A DNA stretch of 64,000 nucleotides from Nitratiruptor sp. YY08-10 (GCF_016629565.1 NZ_AP023057.1:124001-188000); one strand, 5' to 3'. Counted from the first letter of the stretch, positions 1 through 8,368 are shown. Program-made: numbers and translations. The notes: generated from the sequence alone by a model not told the origin.

Positions 1-1449
1 TTTTATAAGCAACTATGGTCTTGTATTGCTGCTGGGAAAGAGTTTAAAGCCATTTTTGTCAATCGGGCAAAAGGAGGAAAACTTTTTTATCTTGATCAAA
101 AAATAGTACCTATCCTACTTCCTGGTGCATTGAAGCGTTTTATTGCTCTTGGGCGGGATGTAACAAAAGAGAAAGAGCTTTCGAGGGAGCTTGAGCATAT
201 ACGGTACCATGATGTCATTACAGACCTCTATAATTTTAATGGATTCAAATTCAAAGTAGAAGAGCTTCTAGAACAGACTGAGCAAGATGAATATGGTGCT
301 TTAGCGGTTATCGATATCGATAGGTTTTCCTATTTCAATAAGATTTATGGTGTTAGTAGAGTTGATGAGATTCTAAGACGAATAGCAACCATGTTGCTTG
401 TCCATTTCGGCAAAGATACAATCATTGCAAAAACCGGAGGAGACGAGTTTAGCCTTTTTTTCTCAAATATTCATCAAGAAAAACAGCTTTTCGTCATTAA
501 ATTTGAATTGGAAACTATATTTAGACAGTCGTTTCGGATAGAAGAGAATGTAATCAAACTTGCTGTTCACGGAGGGATAGCTCTATATCCGAGTGATGCA
601 AAAAGTTTTTCCGAACTGTATGAAAATGCTTTTTTGGCATTAAAAAAAGCAAAACTGGAGCATCAAAATATTCTCTTTTTCAATCCAGATATTGAAAAAG
701 GAGTTCGTTACTCCCTTCAAGTGCAACAGCTTTTGGCTCAAGCCATAGAAAACAAAGAGTTTCTTTTCCATTATCAGCCCTATTTTGAAGCGAAGACACA
801 AAAATTGGCAGGATTTGAGGCACTTATTCGGATTAAGGATGCACAAGGCAATATCCATTATCCAAACGATTTTGTAGACTATCTTGAAGAGTCCTCTTAT
901 CTCAAAGAGTTTGAGTCCTGGGCATTGCAGGAAGTGGCGGAAAAAATCAATCAATGGAATCTCCCCATCAGCATCAATATCTCGGCAAGAACGTTTCAAA
1001 ATCCTGATTTTCCTATCAAAGTAAAACAGTATACAAAAATGCTGAAAAAGCCGTTGAAAGTAGAGATAACAGAGCGGCTTTTTATGAAAGATATTCGATT
1101 TACCAAAAAGTTGATTGAATCATTGAAAATGTCCGAGACAGTAGAGATTTGCGTGGATGATTTTGGAACCGGCTATTCATCTTTATCTTACCTCGAAGAG
1201 CTGGAAGTTGATGTTTTGAAGATTGATATAAGCTTTGTACGAAAAATGGTTCACAGTTTTCGGGCAAAAGCGGTTGTACAAGGGATTATTTCTATCGCCA
1301 AGGCACTTCATATGAAAACGATTGCAGAAGGGGTTGAAACGAAAGAGCAGTATGAGCTTTTACGAGATTTTGGTGTAGATTATATTCAAGGGTTCTATTT
1401 TGCAAAACCAATGCCGGAAGATGAAGTAGTTGAAAAATATTTTACATAG
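1..1449 (+). CDS. GGDEF-EAL c-di-GMP turnover protein, 5' end outside window
   Basis: The frame is open from base 1, so this is a 3' fragment of a longer gene; a TTG at 130 is internal, not a start. The first ~55 visible residues, ending in IALGRDVTKEKEL, look like the end of a PAS/PAC sensor domain. A GGDEF domain follows with an intact GGDEF signature near visible residue 146. The EAL domain keeps FEALIRI, the metal-ligand Asn of SINIS, the Glu of VEITE, the [10 protein letters not shown] loop and the Lys of LKID, so both diguanylate cyclase and phosphodiesterase activity are possible. The family sets intracellular c-di-GMP for motility and biofilm decisions. Convergent with rpsU. Confidence 0.9.
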   Translation, partial: FYKQLWSCIAAGKEFKAIFVNRAKGGKLFYLDQKIVPILLPGALKRFIALGRDVTKEKELSRELEHIRYHDVITDLYNFNGFKFKVEELLEQTEQDEYGALAVIDIDRFSYFNKIYGVSRVDEILRRIATMLLVHFGKDTIIAKTGGDEFSLFFSNIHQEKQLFVIKFELETIFRQSFRIEENVIKLAVHGGIALYPSDAKSFSELYENAFLALKKAKLEHQNILFFNPDIEKGVRYSLQVQQLLAQAIENKEFLFHYQPYFEAKTQKLAGFEALIRIKDAQGNIHYPNDFVDYLEESSYLKEFESWALQEVAEKINQWNLPISINISARTFQNPDFPIKVKQYTKMLKKPLKVEITERLFMKDIRFTKKLIESLKMSETVEICVDDFGTGYSSLSYLEELEVDVLKIDISFVRKMVHSFRAKAVVQGIISIAKALHMKTIAEGVETKEQYELLRDFGVDYIQGFYFAKPMPEDEVVEKYFT

Positions 1450-1469
1450 TTTCGGCCCAGAGGCCGAAA
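1450..1469. terminator. Hairpin between convergent genes
   Basis: Perfect 8-bp stem TTTCGGCC/GGCCGAAA with a 4-nt loop, filling the gap between the stop codons of the GGDEF-EAL gene and rpsU. It could end transcription from both sides, but neither side has a strong T run. Confidence 0.55.
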
Positions 1470-1471
1470 TA

Positions 1472-1684
1472 TCACAGACGAGATTCGTATCGTCTGAGCA
1501 TATAGAGTCGTTTGAGCATTTTTTTGCGTGCCGCAATCTTCTCTTTTTTTCGTCTTTCGGTTGGCTTTTCGTAAAATCTACGAGCACGAGCTTCCGTGAC
1601 GATCAAGTTTCTATCAACTTGCTTTTTGAAAAGGCGGTACGCTTCCTCAAACGACTGATCAGGTCTTACGAGGATGCCAGGCAT
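1472..1684 (-). CDS. rpsU: 30S ribosomal protein S21
   Basis: This 70-residue basic protein has the S21 pattern: an N-terminal [14 protein letters not shown] helix and an arginine/lysine-rich tail ([15 protein letters not shown]). S21 is the last protein to join the small subunit and helps base-pairing of the Shine-Dalgarno sequence. A strong ribosome-binding site (AAAGGGGGTGATG) lies just upstream of the ATG at 1684. It is monocistronic here and ends at the hairpin shared with the GGDEF-EAL gene. Confidence 0.93.
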   Translation of the reverse strand: MPGILVRPDQSFEEAYRLFKKQVDRNLIVTEARARRFYEKPTERRKKEKIAARKKMLKRLYMLRRYESRL

Positions 1685-1735
1685 ACTGACATCACCCCCT
1701 TTCGGTTTGAAATTGGCCGTTATTATAGCATAAAA

Positions 1736-2105
1736 CTATAACTGCTTTTTCAAATCAATCTTTTGGAGATAGAATATATATACTTTTTTGATTCTTTCAA
1801 AGATCTTTGCTTTTTTGTTGATCATAGATGTGTAAATTAAGATTGCTACTTCTAACATATCGAGTATAATCTCATTATCAATGAAATGTGCTTTGAAGGC
1901 TGCTTTTATACAGTTTCTTGGTGAAAAAACTCGATTTGTCAATTGACTCTTTGAGTTTTCTTTTTGCTTGAAAGTCGGGGGATAAATCAAGAGTGACATC
2001 AGAATATTTCGTAGCATAACCTTTCGCACGTAAACCAAAGAGTATTATCTTTTTAGAATGATAGGTTTTAAGATAGCCGATTTGTGGGTCAGTCAGCTTT
2101 TTCAT
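1736..2105 (-). pseudogene. Decayed MNT-type nucleotidyltransferase
   Basis: The frame starting at 2105 reads KKIILFGLRAKGYATKYSDVTLDL, clearly derived from the GSRAKG...SDIDL active site of minimal nucleotidyltransferases (MntA-like antitoxin family). The Ser of GS is now Leu and the second Asp of the DxD pair is now Thr. The frame stops at 1878; the expected C-terminus (FIDNEIILDMLEVAILIY) continues in another frame down to about 1832, which implies a frameshift near 1900. No HEPN toxin partner is adjacent. I read it as a relic of a HEPN-MNT pair; the evidence is motif similarity only. Confidence 0.55.
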
Positions 2106-2198
2106 TAGGAACCCTCACTAAGGATAAAAATTATAACCCAATAGAACCCTTATTTAACAGGAAAAAAATTATTAATAAAAATTTAATGTTATTAGCGA

Positions 2199-2204
2199 TA
2201 TAAT
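2199..2204 (+). promoter_or_regulatory. -10 element for the cytochrome c peroxidase gene
   Basis: TATAAT inside GCGATATAATTTTG, 25 bp before the start codon, behind an A/T-rich stretch. There is no convincing -35, as is usual for housekeeping promoters in Campylobacterota. Confidence 0.45.
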
Positions 2205-2228
2205 TTTGAAAACATTTAAGGAGGTGCT

Positions 2229-3254
2229 ATGAAAGTAGCAAAAAGTATCGTTTTGGCAACTGCGTTGATTGGTGCAAGTGCATTTGCAAAAGATGCTCTT
2301 ATCGAGAAAGCGAAACAAGCAGGACTTCAGCCGATTCCTCAAGAGGTGAGTAAACTTTTCAAGTTGATCGATAATCCGAAAAACCCTATCACAAAGGCAA
2401 AAGTTGAGCTTGGTAAAAAGCTCTATTTCGATCCACGCCTTTCTCGAAGCGGCCTTATCAGCTGTAATACATGTCATAACCTTTCTACTGGCGGAGATGA
2501 CAATGTACCGGTGGCAACTGGACACAAATGGCGACACAATCCACACCATCTCAACTCTCCGACAGTCTATAATGCTGTTTTTAACCAAAAACAGTTTTGG
2601 GATGGTAGAAGTCCGGATCTAGAAGATCAAGCGACTGGTCCGATTCAAGCAGACGTAGAGATGAATATGCCAAAAGAATTGGCAGTGAAAGTTGTCAAAA
2701 GCATTCCAGAATATAAAAAAGCGTTTGCAAAAGTCTATCCTGGAGAAGAGATTACAATCAAAACTATCGGAAAAGCGATCGGAGCATTTGAACGAACGCT
2801 CATAACTCCAAGCAGATTCGATGCATATCTGAGTGGCGATGAAAAAGCTTTGAGCAAGGCTGAAAAAGAGGGTCTTAAAACATTTATCGAAGTAGGATGT
2901 GCAAGTTGTCATAACGGTGTAGGACTTGGTGGCGGCATGGCACCATTCCCGGCAGTTGGAAAATATAAATATGCGAATATAGGTGATTTCAAAGGCGATA
3001 AGAATGGAATGGTGAAAGTGCCAACACTAAGAAATATTCTTGAAACTGCTCCATATTTTCATAATGGTACAACCTATGATATCAAAGAAGCGATTGCGAT
3101 TATGGGAGAAACTCAGCTAGGTAAAAAACTTACTAAAAAACAGATTGACTCAATTGCCACATTTTTCAAAGCACTTACTGGTAAAAAACCATATGTGCGC
3201 CTTCCAATGCTTCCAAACAGCACTCCATCAACTCCAAAACCTGATCTGAACTAA
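2229..3254 (+). CDS. Di-haem cytochrome c peroxidase (CcpA/MacA family), periplasmic
   Basis: 341 residues with a Sec signal peptide (about residues 1-20, cleavage after ASAFA). Two haem c motifs are visible, CNTCH at 79-83 and CASCH at 224-228, at the spacing typical of bacterial di-haem peroxidases. The enzyme reduces periplasmic H2O2 to water using electrons from c-type cytochromes and protects a microaerobic respiratory chain. The start has a good ribosome-binding site (AAGGAGGTGC). It has its own promoter and a hairpin directly after the stop, so it is probably monocistronic. Confidence 0.93.
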   Translation: MKVAKSIVLATALIGASAFAKDALIEKAKQAGLQPIPQEVSKLFKLIDNPKNPITKAKVELGKKLYFDPRLSRSGLISCNTCHNLSTGGDDNVPVATGHKWRHNPHHLNSPTVYNAVFNQKQFWDGRSPDLEDQATGPIQADVEMNMPKELAVKVVKSIPEYKKAFAKVYPGEEITIKTIGKAIGAFERTLITPSRFDAYLSGDEKALSKAEKEGLKTFIEVGCASCHNGVGLGGGMAPFPAVGKYKYANIGDFKGDKNGMVKVPTLRNILETAPYFHNGTTYDIKEAIAIMGETQLGKKLTKKQIDSIATFFKALTGKKPYVRLPMLPNSTPSTPKPDLN

Positions 3255-3258
3255 TCTT

Positions 3259-3272
3259 GGGGCTTTTGCCCC
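3259..3272 (+). terminator. Hairpin terminator after the peroxidase gene
   Basis: GGGGC/GCCCC stem with a TTTT loop 5 nt after the stop codon; a short T run (CCTTTTTG) follows a few bases later. Confidence 0.55.
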
Positions 3273-3276
3273 GTAA

Positions 3277-3303
3277 CCTTTTTGCTACAATAAAGCAAAA
3301 AGG
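3277..3303 (+). promoter_or_regulatory. Promoter and inverted repeat before the aldo/keto reductase
   Basis: A perfect 10-bp inverted repeat (CCTTTTTGCT ... AGCAAAAAGG) has its right arm on the ribosome-binding site of the next gene. Its loop holds GCTACAAT, a typical -10. If transcription starts from that -10, only the right arm is in the message; on a read-through transcript from the peroxidase gene the repeat would fold and hide the ribosome-binding site. Confidence 0.5.
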
Positions 3304-3309
3304 AACCAC

Positions 3310-4329
3310 ATGGAATACCGCTATATTGGACAATCTGGTCTGAGGGTTACCTCTATCTGTCTTGGAACGATGACCTTTGGTTCCACGACATCAAAAGAGG
3401 AAGCTTTCAAAATTTTAGATAAAGCCTACGATTTTGGAATCAACTTTTATGATACGGCAGAGCTTTATCCCGTGCCGCCAGATAGCAAATGGGCTGGTCA
3501 GACAGAAAAAATAGTAGGAGAGTGGCTTAAAACAAAGCCAAGGGATTCCATCATATTAGCTACAAAAGTAGCGGGAGCTGCCAGTGGATGGTTTGTGCCG
3601 CCGATTCGCCACGGTCTCACTGCAATGGATCGCTTTCATATAAAAAGGGCAATTGAAGGATCATTACAAAGGCTCCAAACCGATTATATCGATCTGTATC
3701 AGATGCATTGGCCAGATACGGTAGTGCCAATAGAAGAGACAATGCGAGCTTTTGATGAGCTGGTACAAGAGGGAAAAGTACGATACATTGGGACTTCTAA
3801 CGATACTGTTTATGGTCTTACGAAAGCAAACATGGTAGCCAAGTACGAGGGGCTTGCACGGTTTGAATCGATTCAGAACAATTTTAGTCTGCTCAATCCC
3901 AGATTCTTCGATGAACTTGAGACGGTTTGCAGAAGGGAAAAAGTGAGTCTATTGCCATATTCACCTATAGGTGGTGGCATTTTAAGCGGGAAATACAACC
4001 AAAAGTTTATCCCTGAAGATGCCAGATTTTCACTCTATCGCAAGCATCCTGTCAAACGTGTGCGAGAGCATGCAAAAAGATTTTTTAATGATAAAACCCT
4101 TGGCTTTACGGCCGAATATCTCGAAATTGCGAAAAAACATGATATTCATCCGGTGACTTTAGCCGTTGCCTATTGCAAACATTTCGATTTTGTAGCTTCT
4201 ACCATCATTGGTGCAAGAAAGCTTGAACAACTCGATGCGAGTCTAGCTGCAATGGAAGTAAAACTTTCCCGTGAAATCCTCAAAGAGTTGACTTCTTTGC
4301 AAAAAAAGTACTGCTATCCTATGGGGTAG
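3310..4329 (+). CDS. Aldo/keto reductase, Tas-like
   Basis: 339 residues with the AKR (beta/alpha)8 barrel signature. The catalytic tetrad is visible: Asp and Tyr in YDTAELY, Lys in ATKVAG and His in QMHWPD. The NADPH-binding SND and IIGARKLEQLD segments lie near the C-terminus. The PVPP...WAGQTEKIVGEWL stretch matches the Tas branch of the family. It probably reduces small aldehydes or ketones with NADPH; the physiological substrate cannot be told. The ATG at 3310 follows an AGGA ribosome-binding site. Confidence 0.9.
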   Translation: MEYRYIGQSGLRVTSICLGTMTFGSTTSKEEAFKILDKAYDFGINFYDTAELYPVPPDSKWAGQTEKIVGEWLKTKPRDSIILATKVAGAASGWFVPPIRHGLTAMDRFHIKRAIEGSLQRLQTDYIDLYQMHWPDTVVPIEETMRAFDELVQEGKVRYIGTSNDTVYGLTKANMVAKYEGLARFESIQNNFSLLNPRFFDELETVCRREKVSLLPYSPIGGGILSGKYNQKFIPEDARFSLYRKHPVKRVREHAKRFFNDKTLGFTAEYLEIAKKHDIHPVTLAVAYCKHFDFVASTIIGARKLEQLDASLAAMEVKLSREILKELTSLQKKYCYPMG

Positions 4330-4442
4330 CAGCATCCCAAGAACATTAAAATAATCTAACACAAATTAGTCTTGGACAATATACGTTATACCAAAGATCT
4401 ATATGCAGATGAACAAAATGACGAAAAAATTAGTCAAAACAC

Positions 4443-4471
4443 TTGACTTTTTCCGCCAATAAATCTATAAT
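4443..4471 (+). promoter_or_regulatory. Sigma70-type promoter (TTGACT-17-TATAAT)
   Basis: TTGACT at 4443-4448 and TATAAT at 4466-4471 with the ideal 17-bp spacer. Transcription would start near 4478, which supports the downstream ATG at 4512 rather than the longer frame that begins inside this promoter. Confidence 0.75.
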
Positions 4472-4511
4472 TGCACGTAATAATAAATATAAAAAAACAA
4501 AATGGTGCACA

Positions 4512-5135
4512 ATGGACTATATCTATATGCGTTCTCATATTGAGAAGTATTCAATCGCGATACAGGAAAAATCGATACAAGAGTATCTTCATAGCCATAA
4601 TATAAAGGAAGCTGTTACATATACAGAAAGTGCACCTACTTCCAAAAAACTCGATGAAAGAAAAGAGCTTAAGGAGTTCATTCATTCATTAACTGCAGGG
4701 GATCGTCTCTTTATTTATGATCTCCGGGTTATTAGCCAAAGAGTTGGAGAAGTGGTTCAGTTTCTCAACTGTATTTTTAATCACAATTTGCAACTCATTG
4801 TTACGAAATATGCTGTTAGAATTCAAAAAGAGACTCCTGCATACGTCGTTGTTTCTCTTTTAAATCAGCTGCGCCAGGAGAACAGAAACGAACCGATGCA
4901 TAAAGGACGGCCGAAAGGAAGTCTTTCAAAATCCAAATTCGATGCATTCAGAGACACAATCATCATGATGCTTAAGGAGGGATATAGTGTGAGTCAAATC
5001 GCTAAAAAGATAGGAGCTAGCAGAAGTTCCATTCGAGACTATATAACAAGTCGTGAACTTGACAAAATTGTTCAGGGAGAAATCTCAAGTCTTAAACTCC
5101 CTCATATTTCATGTGAAATCAACAATAAAGGATAA
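4512..5135 (+). CDS. Serine-recombinase-like regulator lacking the catalytic serine
   Basis: 207 residues from ATG 4512. The N-terminus YIYMRSHIEKYSIAIQ aligns with the YIRVSTxxQxxxxQ start of resolvase/invertase catalytic domains, but the nucleophilic serine position is His9. The later LDRLGRS block is replaced by DLRVISQR, removing more catalytic arginines. A GRPKG linker and an invertase-type helix-turn-helix (EGYSVSQIAKKIGASRSSIRDYI) end the protein. It is therefore probably a DNA-binding regulator, not a recombinase. It ends 2 nt before ccoG, so it likely shares that transcript and may control it (inference). Confidence 0.8.
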   Translation: MDYIYMRSHIEKYSIAIQEKSIQEYLHSHNIKEAVTYTESAPTSKKLDERKELKEFIHSLTAGDRLFIYDLRVISQRVGEVVQFLNCIFNHNLQLIVTKYAVRIQKETPAYVVVSLLNQLRQENRNEPMHKGRPKGSLSKSKFDAFRDTIIMMLKEGYSVSQIAKKIGASRSSIRDYITSRELDKIVQGEISSLKLPHISCEINNKG

Positions 5136-5137
5136 CT

Positions 5138-6571
5138 ATGGCAACTGCAACAGCAAAACCCAACAAGGCCAAAGAGTACCTCAAGAACTGGGTACCATAT
5201 CGATATAAGCGGTATATAATGTTTGCGATTGTGACAATCGTAAGCTTGGTGCTGCCCTGGATACGAATCAACGGCAACCACTTTTTTCTATTAAACTTCG
5301 ATCATATGCAACTGCATCTGTTTTTCGTACGGTTCGATATGCAAGAGCTGTACCTGATGCCGTTTTTGCTCTGGATTTTGTTTTTCGGGATATTTTTCAT
5401 CACGACCCTTGGCGGTCGAGTATGGTGCGGATGGAGCTGTCCACAGACTATTTTTCGAGTGATCTATAGAGATTTGATTGAGACAAAACTGCTGCACTTG
5501 AGAAAACGGATCAGCAATAAACAGATCGAACCGGATATGAGTAAACCGGAAAATAAAGTGAAAAAAGCAATAGCGATTCTCATCTGGTCCGTTCTTGCTT
5601 TCATCGCAGCGGCAGATTTTCTGTGGTACTTCGTTCCACCAGAAGATTTCATAAAATATATCCAAGATCCGGCCAACCATACGATCTTGATGGGATTTTG
5701 GGTAGGGATCGCTCTGTTCTTGATTGCAGATGTGGTCTTTATCAAAGAGAACTTCTGTATCTACATCTGTCCATACGCAAGAGTACAGTCCGTTTTATAC
5801 GATGAAGATACCTTCCAGACAGTGTATGACTATAAACGGGGCGGACGCATCTACGATGAACATGGCAACCTGATCGTCCATAACAAAAAAGAGCTCAAAG
5901 CCCAAAGCGAAAACGCAGAGTGTACCTTGTGTGAATCCTGCGTCAAAGTGTGCCCGACCCATATCGATATACGAAAAGGGATGCAGCTAGAATGCATCAA
6001 CTGCCTTGAGTGCGCAGACGCCTGTACAAAAGTGATGGGGGCCCTAGGAAAAGAGAGCCTGGTCCGCTGGACAAGCTACTACGCACTGGAAAGCGGTAAA
6101 CCTACACGCGTCTTTCGATTTCGAATTATCGCATACATCGTGATGCTCACCATCGCATTCGTGGCGCTCTTTTGGATGGGAAGCAAAAAAGAGCATATGC
6201 TCTTAAACATCAACAGAACAAGCCAGCTCTATAAAATAGAACCAGACGGAAGAGTGAAAAACACCTACGTCTTCTTGTTCCAAAATACAGAGCGACAAAA
6301 ACATAAATACTATTTCGAAATCGTAAACAATAAAGATATCAAGATAGAACGGCCAAAAAAACCATTTACCGTCATTCCAGGTAAAAAAGTGAAAAAAGTG
6401 GTAGTACTGTATACAGACAAAGTGCTGGTCAAAAACAGCAAAAAAGATACACCAATACCAATCAAGATCAAAGCCTATGCGGTGGATGATCCGAAAAAGA
6501 TTGTAGTGTACAGAAACACCATCTTTGTCTTCCCGCGTTGGGATATCTATCAAAATCATCTGAAAAAATAG
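5138..6571 (+). CDS. ccoG: CcoG (RdxA/FixG) membrane ferredoxin for cbb3 oxidase assembly
   Basis: 477 residues. Several membrane segments are followed by the polyferredoxin block: CTLCESCVKVCPTH and CINCLECADACTKVMG supply Cys ligands for two [4Fe-4S] clusters. Further Cys pairs (WCGWSCPQ, CIYICPYARVQ) lie in the membrane-proximal part. The C-terminal ~130 residues form the Ig-like FixG domain. CcoG reduces Cu(II) for copper delivery to cbb3-type cytochrome oxidase. The cbb3 structural genes are not in this window. It starts 2 nt after the recombinase-like gene with AAGGATAACT as ribosome-binding site. Confidence 0.93.
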   Translation: MATATAKPNKAKEYLKNWVPYRYKRYIMFAIVTIVSLVLPWIRINGNHFFLLNFDHMQLHLFFVRFDMQELYLMPFLLWILFFGIFFITTLGGRVWCGWSCPQTIFRVIYRDLIETKLLHLRKRISNKQIEPDMSKPENKVKKAIAILIWSVLAFIAAADFLWYFVPPEDFIKYIQDPANHTILMGFWVGIALFLIADVVFIKENFCIYICPYARVQSVLYDEDTFQTVYDYKRGGRIYDEHGNLIVHNKKELKAQSENAECTLCESCVKVCPTHIDIRKGMQLECINCLECADACTKVMGALGKESLVRWTSYYALESGKPTRVFRFRIIAYIVMLTIAFVALFWMGSKKEHMLLNINRTSQLYKIEPDGRVKNTYVFLFQNTERQKHKYYFEIVNNKDIKIERPKKPFTVIPGKKVKKVVVLYTDKVLVKNSKKDTPIPIKIKAYAVDDPKKIVVYRNTIFVFPRWDIYQNHLKK

Positions 6572-6585
6572 GGGATATTCTCCCC
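6571..6585 (+). terminator. Short hairpin after ccoG
   Basis: GGGGA/TCCCC stem with a 5-nt loop starting at the stop codon of ccoG. It is short and has no T run, so at best a weak terminator. Confidence 0.35.
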
Positions 6586-6610
6586 TGTTGCTGCTACATA
6601 GGAGGGGTGG

Positions 6611-6964
6611 ATGAAAGTAGCAATACCGGTAAAAATGAACAAAAAAGATTCAGCGATTTCGCCGTTATTTGGCCATGCAAAATGGTTCGCATTTATTGAA
6701 AATGGAAATGTCACCATTACACAAAACCCTTATGATGGGGGGATACAGGTTGTCCAATGGCTGTTGGATGAGGGAGTAGATGTGGTGATCACGCAACATA
6801 TAGGACTTAAGCCTTTTACACTGCTGCAGAAAATGGACGTTGATGTGTACTATCCAGGAGATGGTCGAATAACCATTGAAGAGGCTATGCGATGTTTTGA
6901 TCAAAAAGGGTGTGAAAAAATCACATTTGATACAATAGATAAATTTGCACGCCATAAGCATTGA
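6611..6964 (+). CDS. NifX/NifB-C-terminal-like (FeMo-cofactor family) small protein
   Basis: 117 residues with the fold pattern of the dinitrogenase FeMo-cofactor biosynthesis family: MKVAIPV start, SPLFGHAKWFAFIENG, a central VVQWLLDEGVDVVITQHIGLKPF and a GDGRITIEEAM segment. Stand-alone members bind metal-sulfur or nucleotide ligands, and no nif genes are nearby. It heads a three-gene cluster with a small membrane protein and an FAD oxidoreductase (gaps of 9 nt), so it may serve that redox module (inference). Ribosome-binding site AGGAGGGG. Confidence 0.8.
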   Translation: MKVAIPVKMNKKDSAISPLFGHAKWFAFIENGNVTITQNPYDGGIQVVQWLLDEGVDVVITQHIGLKPFTLLQKMDVDVYYPGDGRITIEEAMRCFDQKGCEKITFDTIDKFARHKH

Positions 6965-6973
6965 GGAGAGGGA

Positions 6974-7192
6974 ATGGGCAAAGAGGGATTTAATGAATTT
7001 GGTGAGCCAACACTACAAAAACTGGATGATTACGGCAAAAAAGCGCCAGAAGAGAAGAGAAAAGCGATATTTTGGGTGATTATTACAGGGCTTGTTCTTG
7101 GCGTTTTCTATGCGATGGCGAAGTACTACTTTAAAGATGTCGGTGAAAAAGAGATCAATGTTCCTCAAGAGCAGAAAATCATGCACTATTAG
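6974..7192 (+). CDS. Small single-pass membrane protein
   Basis: 72 residues: a charged N-terminal half (about 1-28, ending KKAPEEKRK), one hydrophobic helix (about 30-49, AIFWVIITGLVLGVFYAMAKYY) and a short polar tail. I do not recognise a family. GAGGAGAG precedes its ATG and it is spaced 9 nt from both neighbours, so it is probably made together with the FAD oxidoreductase and could anchor that enzyme to the membrane (inference). Confidence 0.7.
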   Translation: MGKEGFNEFGEPTLQKLDDYGKKAPEEKRKAIFWVIITGLVLGVFYAMAKYYFKDVGEKEINVPQEQKIMHY

Positions 7193-7201
7193 GAGTGAAA
7201 A

Positions 7202-8368
7202 ATGAAAAAAGCAGTTGTACTTGGAGGTGGGTTTGCTGGAGTCGAAGCGGCAATATTTTTGAGAAAAGAGGGGTTTGCAGTTGATCTCATCTCGCCAAGA
7301 CCTTACATGTATATCTATCCAACCTCTATCTGGGTGCCGGTATATGAGGCTGAGTTTGCGGATGTATGCATTCCTATGAGTGAACTCTCCGAAGTTCACG
7401 GTTTTACCTATATTCAAGACAGTATCGAAAAAATTGATGCGAAAAACAAAAAAGCAGTTGGCAAAAAGGGTGAATATAGTGGCAATTTTTTGGTTATCGC
7501 CATGGGTGCTGGGAAAGTCAAGCATGAAGGAAGCGAACATTATATGAGTATATGTGGTGAGCCTGAAGATGCCATTCGTATGAGGGACAGGCTTGATCTT
7601 TTGATCACCGCAAAGGGTCATGGAAAGATTGCCATGGGGTTTGGTGGCAATCCAAAAGACAGTTCTGCTGTGCGTGGAGGACCTGCATTTGAGATGATAT
7701 TCAATGTCCATAACTATCTCAAGAAAAAAGGGCTTCGTGACAAATTTGAACTGACCTTTTTTGCAACAATGGCAGAACCCGGGAAAAGACTTGGTCCGCA
7801 AGCTTTAAAAATGATGGATGTTTTTTTCAATAAGCTGGGCATTAAAAAGCATTTTGGCAAGAAAATAAAACGGTTTGAAAAAAACGGTATCGTTTTTGAA
7901 GACGACTTTTTAGAGAGTGACTATACGATGTTCATACCTGCAAATGCCGGTCACCCCGTCTTTCAGGAATCGGATCTGCCTCTTAGCGAAGCCGGTTTCA
8001 TTTTAGTAGATGAGTATTGTGAAGTTAAAGAGAAGCCAGGTGTTTACGCCATAGGAGACAGTGCCTATATCGAAGGACCTCAATGGAGGGCAAAACAGGG
8101 ACATATCGCAGAAGTCATGGCAAGAAACACGGCAAACAATATCGCCATCGATGCTGGTGTGAAAGTTGGAAAAAAAGAGAGTTATATCGAGCATCTTAAT
8201 ATTATCTGCGTTATGGATAGCGGTGACGGAGCGGCTTTCGTCTATCGTGATGAGAAGCGAGGTTTTATGCTTCCTATGCCATTTGTGGGGCATTGGCTCA
8301 AAAAAGGCTGGGGATGGTACTGCAGAAACTCCAAACTCAATAAAATTCCAAGACTACCGGGACTGTAG
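7202..8368 (+). CDS. FAD-dependent oxidoreductase, sulfide:quinone-reductase-like
   Basis: 388 residues of the SQR/NDH-2 flavoprotein superfamily. The N-terminal dinucleotide fold has VVLGGGFAGVEAAIFL, and the second FAD motif is GVYAIGDSAYI. The C-terminal CVMDSGDGAAFVY resembles the Cys-containing loop of SQR. The other redox Cys of classical SQR (the IKCxGAPQKI loop) is missing; here the loop reads NPKDSSAVRGGPAFEM. It may thus be a divergent SQR type or a quinone reductase for another donor. It is the last gene of a three-gene cluster and ends in a strong terminator ahead of the cytochrome bd genes, a quinol-consuming partner. Confidence 0.8.
   Translation: MKKAVVLGGGFAGVEAAIFLRKEGFAVDLISPRPYMYIYPTSIWVPVYEAEFADVCIPMSELSEVHGFTYIQDSIEKIDAKNKKAVGKKGEYSGNFLVIAMGAGKVKHEGSEHYMSICGEPEDAIRMRDRLDLLITAKGHGKIAMGFGGNPKDSSAVRGGPAFEMIFNVHNYLKKKGLRDKFELTFFATMAEPGKRLGPQALKMMDVFFNKLGIKKHFGKKIKRFEKNGIVFEDDFLESDYTMFIPANAGHPVFQESDLPLSEAGFILVDEYCEVKEKPGVYAIGDSAYIEGPQWRAKQGHIAEVMARNTANNIAIDAGVKVGKKESYIEHLNIICVMDSGDGAAFVYRDEKRGFMLPMPFVGHWLKKGWGWYCRNSKLNKIPRLPGL

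Noticed and set aside
4443-4511. Longer N-terminus for the recombinase-like protein
   Set aside because: This stretch is the promoter itself (TTGACT-17-TATAAT), and homology starts at the ATG at 4512.
4512-5135. Active site-specific invertase or resolvase
   Set aside because: The nucleophilic serine is His9 and key arginines are gone; no invertible repeats were noticed around it.
7013-7801. 262-residue antisense ORF opposite the FAD oxidoreductase
   Set aside because: It is low in recognisable motifs, crosses two real genes and has no ribosome-binding site; the plus strand has clear FAD motifs.
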